Shown: positions 18,782-28,689, numbered from the stretch's first letter. The stretch is DNA of 64,000 nucleotides from Bacillus vallismortis (GCF_040784915.1 NZ_CP160797.1:432001-496000), one strand, 5' to 3'. Numbers and translations are program-made. Notes: generated by a model not told the origin, from the letters alone.

Positions 18782-20170
18782 ATGCCAGATCAATTAACGG
18801 TCTGCAACCCGGCTACGGGCGAGGAGATCAAAACGATTCCTCAGCAATCAGCCAAAGAAGTAGAAGAAGCCATTGAACGTTCACATCAGGCGTTTAAAAC
18901 GTGGTCTAAAACATCAGCGAATGAAAGAGCGTCTCTCTTAAAAAAATGGTATGAGCTGATTGTTGAACATAAAGAAGAACTTGCAGATTTAATTACAAAG
19001 GAAAACGGAAAACCGTATCAGGAAGCGGTCGGTGAGGTACTATACGGCGCAGGCTATATCGAATGGTTCGCAGAGGAAGCGAAGCGTGTGTACGGAAGAA
19101 CGGTCCCTGCTCCGACAACCGGCAAACGAATTGTCGTCACACGCCAGCCAGTCGGCCCTGTTGCTGCCATCACGCCTTGGAATTTCCCGAATGCGATGAT
19201 TACACGTAAAGCGGCGCCTGCTCTTGCTGCCGGCTGCACGTTTATTATCAAGCCGGCACCGGACACACCGCTGTCTGCCTATGAGCTTGCGCGCCTCGCA
19301 TATGAAGCGGGCATTCCGAAGGACGTCCTTCAGGTTGTGATCGGCGACGGCGAAGAGATCGGAAATGTCTTCACAAGCAGTCCGAAAATCCGCAAAATCA
19401 CCTTCACAGGATCAACACCGGTAGGGAAAATCCTCATGAAAAACAGTGCGGACACCGTGAAACATGTCTCCATGGAGCTCGGAGGACATGCGCCGCTGAT
19501 CGTGGATGAAGATGCAAATATGGACCTTGCCGTTGAACAGGCGATGGCTTCTAAATACAGAAACGCCGGACAGACTTGTGTTTGTGCAAACCGTCTCATC
19601 GTTCACGAGTCGATTAAAGGCGAATTTGCCGCGAAACTAAGCGAGCAAGTGTCTCAGCTCAAAGTCGGAAATGGGCTTGAAGATGGCGTCAATGTCGGCC
19701 CGATTATCAATAAAAGAGGCTTCGAAAAAATCGTCAGCCAAATCGATGATGCCGTTGAAAAAGGCGCGAAGGTTCTTGCAGGGGGCACGTATGACCGAAA
19801 CGATGACAAAGGCTGCTACTTTGTCAATCCGACAGTGCTCGCCGATGTCGATACGTCCATGAATATCATGCACGAGGAAACTTTCGGCCCGGTTGCACCG
19901 ATCATCACGTTTTCTGATATTGATGAAGCGATTCAGCTTGCCAACGATACGCCGTACGGCTTGGCTGCTTACTTCTTCACAGAAAACTACCGCCGCGGCA
20001 TCTATATTTCCGAGAATCTCGAGTACGGCATTATCGGCTGGAATGACGGAGGACCGTCAGCGGTTCAAGCGCCATTCGGCGGAATGAAAGAAAGCGGCGT
20101 CGGCCGCGAAGGCGGTTCGGAAGGCATTGAGCCATACCTTGAAACGAAATATATGTCCATTGGTTTGTAA
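18782..20170 (+). CDS. gabD: Succinate-semialdehyde dehydrogenase GabD
   Basis: Oxidises succinate semialdehyde to succinate with NAD(P)+, completing GABA catabolism. 462 residues from ATG 18782, which follows AAAGAAAGGAATG at good spacing; a TTG three codons upstream is less likely. Aldehyde-dehydrogenase motifs are present: TPWNFPNAM, the glycine motif FTGSTPVG, catalytic Glu232 in MELGGHAP and Cys266 in [11 protein letters not shown]. The Cys-x-Cys arrangement matches redox-switched bacterial SSADHs. A strong terminator follows. Confidence 0.97.
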   Translation: MPDQLTVCNPATGEEIKTIPQQSAKEVEEAIERSHQAFKTWSKTSANERASLLKKWYELIVEHKEELADLITKENGKPYQEAVGEVLYGAGYIEWFAEEAKRVYGRTVPAPTTGKRIVVTRQPVGPVAAITPWNFPNAMITRKAAPALAAGCTFIIKPAPDTPLSAYELARLAYEAGIPKDVLQVVIGDGEEIGNVFTSSPKIRKITFTGSTPVGKILMKNSADTVKHVSMELGGHAPLIVDEDANMDLAVEQAMASKYRNAGQTCVCANRLIVHESIKGEFAAKLSEQVSQLKVGNGLEDGVNVGPIINKRGFEKIVSQIDDAVEKGAKVLAGGTYDRNDDKGCYFVNPTVLADVDTSMNIMHEETFGPVAPIITFSDIDEAIQLANDTPYGLAAYFFTENYRRGIYISENLEYGIIGWNDGGPSAVQAPFGGMKESGVGREGGSEGIEPYLETKYMSIGL

Positions 20171-20215
20171 ATATTGAACTGTAAAAATGTCATGATAGGC
20201 AAATACAAAGTAAAA

Positions 20216-20250
20216 ACAAAAGCCTTTGTCGTAAGATCAAAGGCTTTTGT
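20216..20250 (+). terminator. gabTD terminator
   Basis: A 13-bp perfect stem, ACAAAAGCCTTTG / CAAAGGCTTTTGT, around nine bases. It marks the left edge of the native sequence before the A+T-rich insertion. Confidence 0.85.
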
Positions 20251-20352
20251 CTAATTAATTTTCATATTTAAATATGGAATAACTAAGATCAGAAAGACGC
20301 GAGAAAAGTATTTTTATTTAAACAATACTTCTAAGACAACAGAAACTGGTTG

Positions 20353-22110
20353 TCATAATTTAAGATACCCATCTTGAGTTTGAGATGTATACAACTCATT
20401 GTAATATGAACTTGATTTGATTAGCTCTTTATGTGATCCGATGTCAGTTATATTACCATCTTTCATGACTATTACTTTGTCAACTAAAGTACATACATTT
20501 AAACGATGAGTAAGTATAATGATGGTTTTATCTTTGTCTTCTTTAAACAAATTCTTATAAATTTTATTTTCTGAGATGGGGTCTATTGCGGATGTAGGTT
20601 CATCCATAACCATTAAATTAGAATCACGATAAAATAATCTAGCTAAAGCAACTTTTTGCCATTGTCCACCAGATAAATCAACTCCCTCTTCAAAAGAAGG
20701 ATCAAGCACCGTTTTTAGTTTTAACGGTAATTTTTTTGCAAATTCATTAACTAAGCTTTTTTCTAAAGAATAAGTTAAATCAGGATCTTTTTTCATTATA
20801 TCCCCCAAATACACATTTTCTTCAAGGTGGTATGGATATTCTATAAAGTCCTGAGCTAACCAGCCTATTTGCTTTCGTATTGAGTCTTGATTATATTCTT
20901 GTATTTCTCTACTGTCATAATATATACTTCCAGCATAATTATCATATAGGCCTATTAAACACTTAATTAAAGTTGTTTTGCCAGACCCGTTAAACCCAAC
21001 AACTGCAACTTTTTCTCCTTTTAATATTTCTAAATTGACATTTTTTAAACAATAAGATTCTGAGTTAGAGTATCTAAAACTTAAATCTTCTACGCGAATA
21101 CTATGTTCTAATTTGTCGAAATTAACTTTCTTGGTGGCAGCCGGCTCTTCCTCTTCTTTATTTAATATATTGAAATATAGAGGAAGGTAAATTGTAGTTT
21201 GATGCAAGTTTGTTAAAGAACCGACTATCTGATGAGAAAAGCCTTGGAATTGTGATATTGCTTGAATTAGCAACATAAATGTTCCAATGGGTATATTAGG
21301 CCAATTTGAAATAATGAAAATGATTAAAATAACCAATTGCAAAATTTGAGTACCAATCATTAAAATTTGAACTAGAAATTCCCGTTTGTTGTTAAGTATT
21401 CGTTCAGGATTTACTGCTTTCCAATAATATTTACTCCACTTGTTTATTAAATAATCACCAACTTGAAACATTTTTATTTGAACAACTGATTCTCTGTTTT
21501 TTAACAGATCCCAAATTGTATCTTTTTTTCTTTTTATTTCACTGGTTTTATCCAAAATGGCAAGTTCTTCTTTGTTATACAACCTTGACATAAGAAAATT
21601 AATGGCGCTGATAATCACTAATAAGGTAACGATCGACCAGTGTAAATTTTTAAGGATTACAATTAATCCAGTTATGGATAAAATACCTTTAACTAACTCT
21701 ATTATATCAATTAACAAACGAGTTCCCATTAAAGGGATTACTTGTGAAACTTGTAATATATCATTATATATAGTCGAATTATCTAAAGTGGAAGTCCTAA
21801 TCTTACTTACTTTATTAATTAAATTTAATTCAAAATGGTACGTAAATTTGTAGTCTAAATTATTTTCGATGATACTATTGATCAAAGATAGTATCTGAAT
21901 GCTAATATATAAGATAGCTTGATAAATCAATAACCAGATAATTTTTGAAAAATCAGTCGAACTTGAAATGTTATTGCCTATCTCCTCAGTCACTGTTAGT
22001 GAATAGATAGGGAGAATAGAAAGCATAACAGAAAATAAAAGGAGAATAATCAAACTGAGTTTTGATATATGAAAATAAATTTTAATAACTTTAAAAACGT
22101 TTCTAAACAT
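20353..22110 (-). CDS. ABC exporter of the six-Cys peptide cassette (no C39 domain)
   Basis: A 585-residue half-transporter: six membrane helices in 1-315 and an ATPase domain in 335-585. Walker A GFNGSGKTT (372-380), Q420, signature LSGGQ (479-483), Walker B LMVMDEP (499-505), D-loop and H535 (LTHRLN) are all present, so it should be active as a homodimer. The protein starts directly with the first helix; there is no N-terminal C39 peptidase that would remove a double-glycine leader. It lies downstream of the leaderless cationic peptide, so I infer that it exports that peptide and may give self-protection. It resembles NisT/SpaT-type exporters. Confidence 0.88.
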   Translation of the reverse strand: MFRNVFKVIKIYFHISKLSLIILLLFSVMLSILPIYSLTVTEEIGNNISSSTDFSKIIWLLIYQAILYISIQILSLINSIIENNLDYKFTYHFELNLINKVSKIRTSTLDNSTIYNDILQVSQVIPLMGTRLLIDIIELVKGILSITGLIVILKNLHWSIVTLLVIISAINFLMSRLYNKEELAILDKTSEIKRKKDTIWDLLKNRESVVQIKMFQVGDYLINKWSKYYWKAVNPERILNNKREFLVQILMIGTQILQLVILIIFIISNWPNIPIGTFMLLIQAISQFQGFSHQIVGSLTNLHQTTIYLPLYFNILNKEEEEPAATKKVNFDKLEHSIRVEDLSFRYSNSESYCLKNVNLEILKGEKVAVVGFNGSGKTTLIKCLIGLYDNYAGSIYYDSREIQEYNQDSIRKQIGWLAQDFIEYPYHLEENVYLGDIMKKDPDLTYSLEKSLVNEFAKKLPLKLKTVLDPSFEEGVDLSGGQWQKVALARLFYRDSNLMVMDEPTSAIDPISENKIYKNLFKEDKDKTIIILTHRLNVCTLVDKVIVMKDGNITDIGSHKELIKSSSYYNELYTSQTQDGYLKL

Positions 22111-22199
22111 TTTCAGCCTCTTTTAAATAAAAGTTTCATGGTTTATTAATAGTTAACCCTAATTTATATTCACCAATGTGGAATTGTTACGAGATAAAT

Positions 22200-22236
22200 A
22201 AAAAAAGAAAGACTTTAAAAGTCTTTCTTTTTTTAT
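22200..22236 (-). terminator. Hairpin between peptide gene and transporter gene
   Basis: GAAAGACTTT / AAAGTCTTTC with A-runs on one side and T-runs on the other, overlapping the peptide stop. On the minus strand it ends in seven T. It should end most transcripts just after the peptide gene while some read through into the transporter, so peptide mRNA would exceed exporter mRNA. Confidence 0.8.
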
Positions 22237-22400
22237 TATGCTTTGACACAAGGTTTGGCTGAGCATTTAGGAGACGCGACAATTACAGACTCCCCCTTTT
22301 TGCAACCCCAAACTTGAGTATAACGATAATATGAATAACCTATAAGATGGTTACATTTAGAAAAGTCATAAACACATCTATTTTTTGTTTTACATGCCAC
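22236..22400 (-). CDS. Leaderless cationic six-cysteine peptide, candidate bacteriocin
   Basis: A 54-residue frame from GTG at 22400, preceded by an excellent ribosome site AAAGGGGGTG six bases upstream. It begins MACKTKNRCVYDFSKC, has a middle GYSYYRYTQVWGCKKGE and ends SPKCSAKPCVKA. Six cysteines lie at 3, 9, 16, 33, 46 and 51 (spacing 5, 6, 16, 12, 4). There are ten Lys/Arg against two acidic residues, and an aromatic-rich centre. No signal peptide or double-glycine leader is present. Removal of Met before Ala2 would give a mature peptide starting ACK. Neighbouring thiol-redox proteins and an exporter without peptidase fit a disulfide-bonded, leaderless, defensin-like bacteriocin of the laterosporulin kind. 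It is too short for routine ORF filters. Confidence 0.85.
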   Translation of the reverse strand: MACKTKNRCVYDFSKCNHLIGYSYYRYTQVWGCKKGESVIVASPKCSAKPCVKA

Positions 22401-22430
22401 TGTATTCACCCCCTTTCATTTGAAAAAAAC

Positions 22431-23015
22431 TCACATTTTATTCCAAGTTGATAAATCACGTAAAATATCAATATTCCCATGGTATGTACCTAACGATCGA
22501 CCTTCAAAATCGATAGCCATAATTAATGGAAATTGATTGAATTTCAATTGTTCAAGTGTATTAACAGAGCTAATGTAGTGAGTTATTTCTGGCAATTCTT
22601 CTAGTGCACTAAAATGGTTTTTTCTATCTATATCAGGAATAACATTAGCTTCTGGAGGCATAAATGATAATACAACTATTTTTTCATTTAGGTTCTTCAA
22701 GTTATAAATAGAAAGATCTTCTAGCAGCTTTTGACATTCACCACAGCCGACTGCAGTTAATAACAGAAAACTATCTTGTAAGGTGTTTGAAGGAATTACA
22801 GTTTCTTTGTGATTTACAGGATTAATAATTGTAAAATCGGGAAGAATATCGCCTTTTTCAATTCCTTGATCTGTTACCTGGTGAAGTTCTATTTTTTTCT
22901 TAATTGACAACCCAGTTTCGTTTTTTTGTAATAGATTAGTTATCTTCCACATGAAATATAAAATTAAAATTAATAAGATCATTAATATAAGGTTGAAAAC
23001 TAGCTCAATCTGCAT
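22431..23015 (-). CDS. Membrane-anchored MauD/TlpA-like thiol-disulfide protein
   Basis: 194 residues. One N-terminal helix (about 5-25) anchors a thioredoxin-fold domain outside the membrane. ILPDFTIINP opens the fold as in TlpA/MauD, and the active site CGEC lies at 91-94 (LLTAVGCGECQKLLEDL). The cis-Pro region is FNQFPLIMAID. Its start overlaps the MauE-like gene by 11 bases. The peptide gene begins 30 bases downstream. Likely role: oxidising or isomerising the disulfides of the six-Cys peptide during or after export. It could instead be a reductase. Confidence 0.85.
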   Translation of the reverse strand: MQIELVFNLILMILLILILYFMWKITNLLQKNETGLSIKKKIELHQVTDQGIEKGDILPDFTIINPVNHKETVIPSNTLQDSFLLLTAVGCGECQKLLEDLSIYNLKNLNEKIVVLSFMPPEANVIPDIDRKNHFSALEELPEITHYISSVNTLEQLKFNQFPLIMAIDFEGRSLGTYHGNIDILRDLSTWNKM

Positions 23016-23538
23016 TTAAATCCCACTTTTCATCTAATAAATTATGTATGTTACGAGCAATGATAAGGCCTATAAATAAAAAAACTATTCCAAGTTCTAG
23101 TAAGATGAAGTTGTATACATTTACTGTATTTGTTCTGGTGGGAATAATAAGTATAGCGAAAGATAAGAGCATTAAGCTCAAATTTCTGAAAATGGTTTTT
23201 TTTCCAATGAAGCTGCTCCCAAGAACTCCTCCACAACTACATTTTATAATATTTCTTTTCTTTAAATTAAATGATATTAATATTGTAAATACTAGTAGTA
23301 GAATGAATATTCCAAGTGCCCCGATCCATCTCGTCGATTGAAAAAGTAATAATAATGATAAAATCAACTCTGCTGTAATGACAAATATAGATGAAGTTAA
23401 AATGACTCGTGAGTTATTAATCTTAGTAAAGGAAAATACTGTTTTTTTGAAATCTGAGAACTTCATTATCTTTGAAAAACTCGTACTTATAAATATATTT
23501 GCCAAGAGTAAACGGAAAACTAAGGAGATACTAATCAT
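23005..23538 (-). CDS. MauE/DoxX-like membrane protein
   Basis: 177 residues with about five helices (5-25, 47-67, 70-90, 118-135, 143-162). A Cys-x-Cys-Gly-Gly motif (CSCGG, 100-104) sits at the end of helix three, as in MauE-family proteins, which work with MauD in disulfide formation of methylamine dehydrogenase. Here it is coupled to a MauD-like thioredoxin by an 11-base overlap. I infer that it re-oxidises that partner through the quinone pool, as DsbB/BdbC do. The ribosome site is weak (AGAGAGG is 12 bases away). Confidence 0.82.
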   Translation of the reverse strand: MISISLVFRLLLANIFISTSFSKIMKFSDFKKTVFSFTKINNSRVILTSSIFVITAELILSLLLLFQSTRWIGALGIFILLLVFTILISFNLKKRNIIKCSCGGVLGSSFIGKKTIFRNLSLMLLSFAILIIPTRTNTVNVYNFILLELGIVFLFIGLIIARNIHNLLDEKWDLNAD

Positions 23539-23657
23539 CCTATAACAAGCCTCTCTTCAAAAAAAATTTGACTCTTATTAATCCTTAAACAATATTCAAT
23601 AAGATATATTTTATAGGGTTTAATATATGAAAATGGGAACTATTTCTTCTGAAAAAT

Positions 23658-23686
23658 ATAATAGCATCATACGGATAAATTTACAA
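23658..23686 (-). promoter_or_regulatory. Candidate promoter of the peptide cassette
   Basis: On the minus strand TTGTAA (23686-23681) and TATTAT (23663-23658) are separated by exactly 17 bp. This gives a leader of about 110 bases before the MauE-like gene. No other good promoter is visible in the gap. Confidence 0.5.
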
Positions 23687-23719
23687 TATATTTCATTATT
23701 TTTATATAAAAATAAATAA

Positions 23720-23860
23720 ATGATGGTTATAGTGCTTAGTCTAATTAGAATTTTATTGGGATTTTTACTAATTATTATCTCTGGCTTTATTTATTATTTA
23801 AATGTGGTTTATGAAAAATTCCTGCAGTTTTTAATGGGAAAATTTTTATTCTATTGTTAA
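23720..23860 (+). CDS. Candidate 46-residue hydrophobic peptide
   Basis: ATG ATG opens a 46-codon frame: MMVIVLSLIRILLGFLLIII, then SGFIYYLNVVYEKFLQFLMG, then KFLFYC. It would be one membrane helix with an amphipathic tail, divergent from the cassette. No ribosome site is visible and A+T-rich DNA often makes hydrophobic frames by chance. A small immunity peptide or a remnant of one is possible; the evidence is weak. Confidence 0.25.
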   Translation: MMVIVLSLIRILLGFLLIIISGFIYYLNVVYEKFLQFLMGKFLFYC

Positions 23861-23952
23861 AGATGGTTAAGGAACTTGTTTCCTTATGGGATAATCCCAG
23901 CGATTCCAGCCAAAATAACAGCAAATACATTTTGAAAGAAGGTTCCCCAACA

Positions 23953-25621
<1,669 letters not shown>

Positions 25622-25624
25622 ATC

Positions 25625-25663
25625 AAAAAAGCGACCCAGATATGTCTTCTGGATCGCTTTTTT
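25625..25663. terminator. Bidirectional terminator between gdh and ycnI
   Basis: AAAAAAGCGACCCAGA pairs with TCTGGATCGCTTTTTT, one bulge, loop TATGTCT. It serves the convergent gdh and ycnI. Confidence 0.85.
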
Positions 25664-25665
25664 CA

Positions 25666-26280
25666 TTAGGCGCGCTTTTTCTTTACAAGCGCTGCTACAG
25701 ACAAAATGATGGCTGCGGCAGACAGCACAATCGCTGTGATGTTGAGAGCTGAAGAGCCTGTGTCTTCGGAATCGTCTTCCGTTTTCGTGGCGCCGTGCTC
25801 ATCTGTCACTTGTTTTGCAGCAGTGATGTTTGTAATGGAATGAGGCGTATCCGCATCCTCGTCACCTGTCCATTCGACAATGCTGCCGTCCTTGTAATAT
25901 TGGTATGCGTCCCAAGCGGCTTCCTCCGCTTTGTCAGGGTTTTTGGCAACAAAGGTAAACCGCTGGAACTGTCCTTCCTGAATGCCGCCGTCAGTCGCCT
26001 CCCATGTGACGGAAACTGATTGATCATCGTGTTTCTGGGTGGATATCTTCCAGCCCGGAATCGGCTCGTACTGCTGGAACTCAACATCCTTCGGCATTTT
26101 GAGGACAACCTTTGTTGTCGGCAGGTTTTTTTCAGAAGGAACCTTCATTGTATAGGTTTCCCATGAACCTGCAGCGGATTCAGCGGGCTTTACAGTAACG
26201 TGCGCGCTGGCAGGGGCCGTAAAGAATAAAAGTGAGCCGACAATAGCTGGACATAGTGTGAATGCGATTTTTTTTAACAA
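25666..26280 (-). CDS. ycnI: Copper-binding DUF1775 membrane protein YcnI
   Basis: 204 residues. A signal peptide ends at SASA, so mature YcnI starts with His27 (HVTVKP), which in B. subtilis YcnI forms a mono-histidine brace for Cu(II) with a tryptophan; the matching Trp137 is present in IVEWTG. A C-terminal helix (about 178-198) anchors it. Start is a TTG behind GAGGAG. It is the last gene of ycnK-ycnJ-ycnI and probably acts as a copper chaperone for YcnJ. Confidence 0.94.
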   Translation of the reverse strand: MLKKIAFTLCPAIVGSLLFFTAPASAHVTVKPAESAAGSWETYTMKVPSEKNLPTTKVVLKMPKDVEFQQYEPIPGWKISTQKHDDQSVSVTWEATDGGIQEGQFQRFTFVAKNPDKAEEAAWDAYQYYKDGSIVEWTGDEDADTPHSITNITAAKQVTDEHGATKTEDDSEDTGSSALNITAIVLSAAAIILSVAALVKKKRA

Positions 26281-26294
26281 CGTAAAACACTCCT

Positions 26295-27917
26295 CTAATT
26301 GGTTTTTGTAAACATCATATTGATTTCGTTAAAGTCACCGGTCAAACCGTGGACTTTGATCTTCCAGTTTCCTTTTTCATTAATGGATAGGTTTTCATCC
26401 TGGAAGACGCCCTTTGCTTTCTCTTTTAATTGGAAGGTGTTTTTGTTCTCGCTGCCTGACAGACCTGTTTTATAAACGGTTAACGTGATTTGCTGGATGT
26501 TTTTTACCGGGTCGCCGTTATGGTCGGTGACTCGCAGCTCAAATACGTTTTTGCCAGGCTGGTTCGGGCTGATGCTGAGAGAAACGCTTTGCCCGTTCTC
26601 AATCGCTTTGGTTTGGTAGAACGGTTCCGGCACCGGCTCAGGCGGGCTCGGCAGGCTGGTAAACACGGCCGCTGTGATCAATACAGCGATGCCGATTGCC
26701 CATTCCGCTTTCACGGTCCGGCTGATTCCTGCGCGGCGCTGTTTTCTGGTGAGCAGAAAATGAACCGCGCCTAAGGCCAGCATCAACACAAACAATCCGC
26801 TTTTAACTAAAAGAGCTTGCCCATACGCTGTGCGGAACAGTGAATCCATCGAACGAATGATGAAAAATCCATTAAGCAAACCTGAAAATAAAATGACGCC
26901 GACTGCAGTAAGCGCCCACGGCGAGAAGCGGCTTACCGTTTCCCATGCGAGCGTTTTGTCAGGCTGCTTCCATTCGTTTGCGAACAGCAAAACGAGTGCC
27001 GCTATTCCGCCGACCCAGATGGAAGCGGATGATAAATGAAGGAAATCCATCAAAATCCCGACCGCTTTTTCTTCAACGACAGCAGCATGGCCGGTAAACG
27101 CTTTGGCAAGCAGGAGACCGAAAAAGAAAATGAGCGGCGCTGTCCAATAGCCAAAGGACGAATAGCGGTTTTTGCGTATCGCAGGGATCACAGACAGTGC
27201 TAGCAGCACGAACAGCGCGGCCTGTATGATCCAAATGGTGCCGCCTGCTGTCTCAAACAGTGTCTCTCTGATATAGATCGGCTGGAAGGCGCTGTCCCAG
27301 CCGCCCGCGTTTGCTTTTGTCTGAATCGGAAGCTGAAGCAAAAGGGCCAGGCCCAATGCGGTAATCGAGACGATCAAGATGCGTCTCGTCCGTTTGGCGA
27401 GTTGTTCTGAATCCCCTTTATACCAGAAGAGATGGAAGAAAACCGTCCCGATAAACAAAGATAAGGCTGTATACAGCATCGCTCGGTCTGCGGCTGTTTC
27501 CGGGTTCAGCGGTGAACCTGCTGCTTTTTGGCTGCTGAATCCGCCTTCCGCTTTCCCGATGCTGAACGGTATGACGCCGGAGACCGGATGCCCGTCCGCG
27601 GACACGGCATTCCATTCCGCTCTGTACACATCATGCGGCAGATTCTTTTTCAGCTTCACTGTCATGATGTGATTGTTATCTTTTTTGATTTCAGTCTTGC
27701 CGTTATCCACCCGTTCGCCGTTTGAATTATAGACTTTAATGTAATGAAACCCTTCTTCTACCGGTTCATTAAATTCGATTTCTGCATGTGCAGGTGCGCT
27801 TTTTAATTCGCTGTTTTCACTAGGTGAAGATTTGACGATATAGGCGTGAGCAAAGCTTGTTTTCGGCAGGAAAACAAGAAAAAGCAGAAAGATGATCCAC
27901 CATCTGTTTCGCTTCAT
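26295..27917 (-). CDS. ycnJ: CopC-CopD fusion copper importer YcnJ
   Basis: 540 residues. A signal peptide precedes a CopC domain (about 24-122) that begins HAYIVKSSP and contains WNAVSADGHPVSG, the copper ligands. Eight or so helices of a CopD domain follow (about 145-435), then a C-terminal YtkA-like extracytoplasmic domain (about 440-540). YcnJ is needed for copper uptake in B. subtilis. ATG 27917 is eight bases from AGGTGGTG; the GTG one codon earlier is too close. ycnI follows after 14 bases. Confidence 0.94.
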   Translation of the reverse strand: MKRNRWWIIFLLFLVFLPKTSFAHAYIVKSSPSENSELKSAPAHAEIEFNEPVEEGFHYIKVYNSNGERVDNGKTEIKKDNNHIMTVKLKKNLPHDVYRAEWNAVSADGHPVSGVIPFSIGKAEGGFSSQKAAGSPLNPETAADRAMLYTALSLFIGTVFFHLFWYKGDSEQLAKRTRRILIVSITALGLALLLQLPIQTKANAGGWDSAFQPIYIRETLFETAGGTIWIIQAALFVLLALSVIPAIRKNRYSSFGYWTAPLIFFFGLLLAKAFTGHAAVVEEKAVGILMDFLHLSSASIWVGGIAALVLLFANEWKQPDKTLAWETVSRFSPWALTAVGVILFSGLLNGFFIIRSMDSLFRTAYGQALLVKSGLFVLMLALGAVHFLLTRKQRRAGISRTVKAEWAIGIAVLITAAVFTSLPSPPEPVPEPFYQTKAIENGQSVSLSISPNQPGKNVFELRVTDHNGDPVKNIQQITLTVYKTGLSGSENKNTFQLKEKAKGVFQDENLSINEKGNWKIKVHGLTGDFNEINMMFTKTN

Positions 27918-27952
27918 CACTCAGACACCACCTTCCGCTGTATATGTTGTGT

Positions 27953-28525
27953 TTAATTCTTGGTGCAGGTGCAGCGCTTTTTTCTGTCCTGAAGCATATC
28001 TTCCAGCGCCTGATCGAAGGTGCGGACGGCTCCGCCGAATCCTTTTTGAAACCGTTCGGCATGATCGAGTGTCGCAAACGGAATCGCCTGCGGCTGGCAG
28101 CAGTGCAGGTTTAATTCAGCATTTACCACAAAATAAGCCGAACCGGCACTGACGGTTGTGTGTAACAGAAAATCTCGGCAAATTAAGTGTGAAATCTCTT
28201 CCGTTTTATCTGCGTAACGCAAAAACGCACAATGTGCGCAGCACAGCTGTTCAATGTCTTGGTTTACCGTAATCAGCTGAACCGAATGGACTTGATTGAC
28301 CGGTTTTAGGCAATAGCTGCACATATGATCCGCTTGAGGTGTTCGGGCTGGGAGCGTGATGCCGCCGGCCGTTTTGATGACCTGATTTGACTGAACGAGC
28401 TGATTGACATCTCTGTATACCGTCATTTCCGAAACGCCGAACCGTGCGCTGATATCAGTAATTTTGAGCGCGCCTTCTTCTTTCAGCCACTTCAGTATGT
28501 GTTGCTGTCTATTAATCGGAAGCAT
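27953..28525 (-). CDS. ycnK: Copper-responsive repressor YcnK
   Basis: 190-residue fusion of a DeoR-type helix-turn-helix (1-60: RQQHILKWLKEEGALKITDI) to a C-terminal NosL-like domain with the cysteines and histidines expected for Cu(I) sensing (HMCSYCLKP, CCAHCAF, LHCCQP). It represses ycnJ when copper is plentiful. ATG follows GGAGGGGATGTATGA. Cotranscribed with ycnJ (35-base gap) and divergent from ycnL. Confidence 0.95.
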   Translation of the reverse strand: MLPINRQQHILKWLKEEGALKITDISARFGVSEMTVYRDVNQLVQSNQVIKTAGGITLPARTPQADHMCSYCLKPVNQVHSVQLITVNQDIEQLCCAHCAFLRYADKTEEISHLICRDFLLHTTVSAGSAYFVVNAELNLHCCQPQAIPFATLDHAERFQKGFGGAVRTFDQALEDMLQDRKKRCTCTKN

Positions 28526-28648
28526 TCATACATCCCCTCCATTAAGATCTATTTAAGCGTAGAGGATTTTAGAGACAGAGACAAGTAAGCTGATGATAAA
28601 AAATGTGAAAATGTGTTGAACAGCAACAAAACGAAACAGAAGGGACTC

Positions 28649-28657
28649 TGGTATAAT
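28649..28657 (+). promoter_or_regulatory. ycnL extended -10 promoter
   Basis: CTGGTATAAT contains the extended -10 TGGTATAAT (28649-28657), 33 bases before the ycnL start. No clear -35 is visible. Confidence 0.55.
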
Positions 28658-28689
28658 AGACATATGGAATGGAAAGTGAGGAATACCCT

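Larger units (their letters stand above)
20251..23860. other. A+T-rich genomic insertion with a peptide-export cassette
   Basis: Between gabD and glcU, which I recall as neighbours in B. subtilis 168, lies about 3.6 kb that is visibly far richer in A+T than both flanks and uses A/T-ending codons throughout. It holds a four-gene minus-strand cassette plus a short plus-strand ORF. No transposase, integrase, tRNA or flanking repeat is visible, so it probably spread by recombination in the conserved flanks. Edges are estimated from base composition. Confidence 0.8.

Noticed and set aside
22236-22400. Lantibiotic, sactipeptide or glycocin precursor
   Set aside because: No LanB/C/M, radical SAM or glycosyltransferase gene is present, there is no leader, and the neighbours are thiol-redox proteins. 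Disulfide bonds are the simpler reading.
23854-23952. N-terminal extension of glcU by 33 codons
   Set aside because: The extension lacks family similarity, and ATG 23953 has a ribosome site and gives the usual 287 residues.
23860-23952. SigG promoter of glcU-gdh
   Set aside because: Short A/T-rich matches exist, but no pair of hexamers with proper spacing convinced me.
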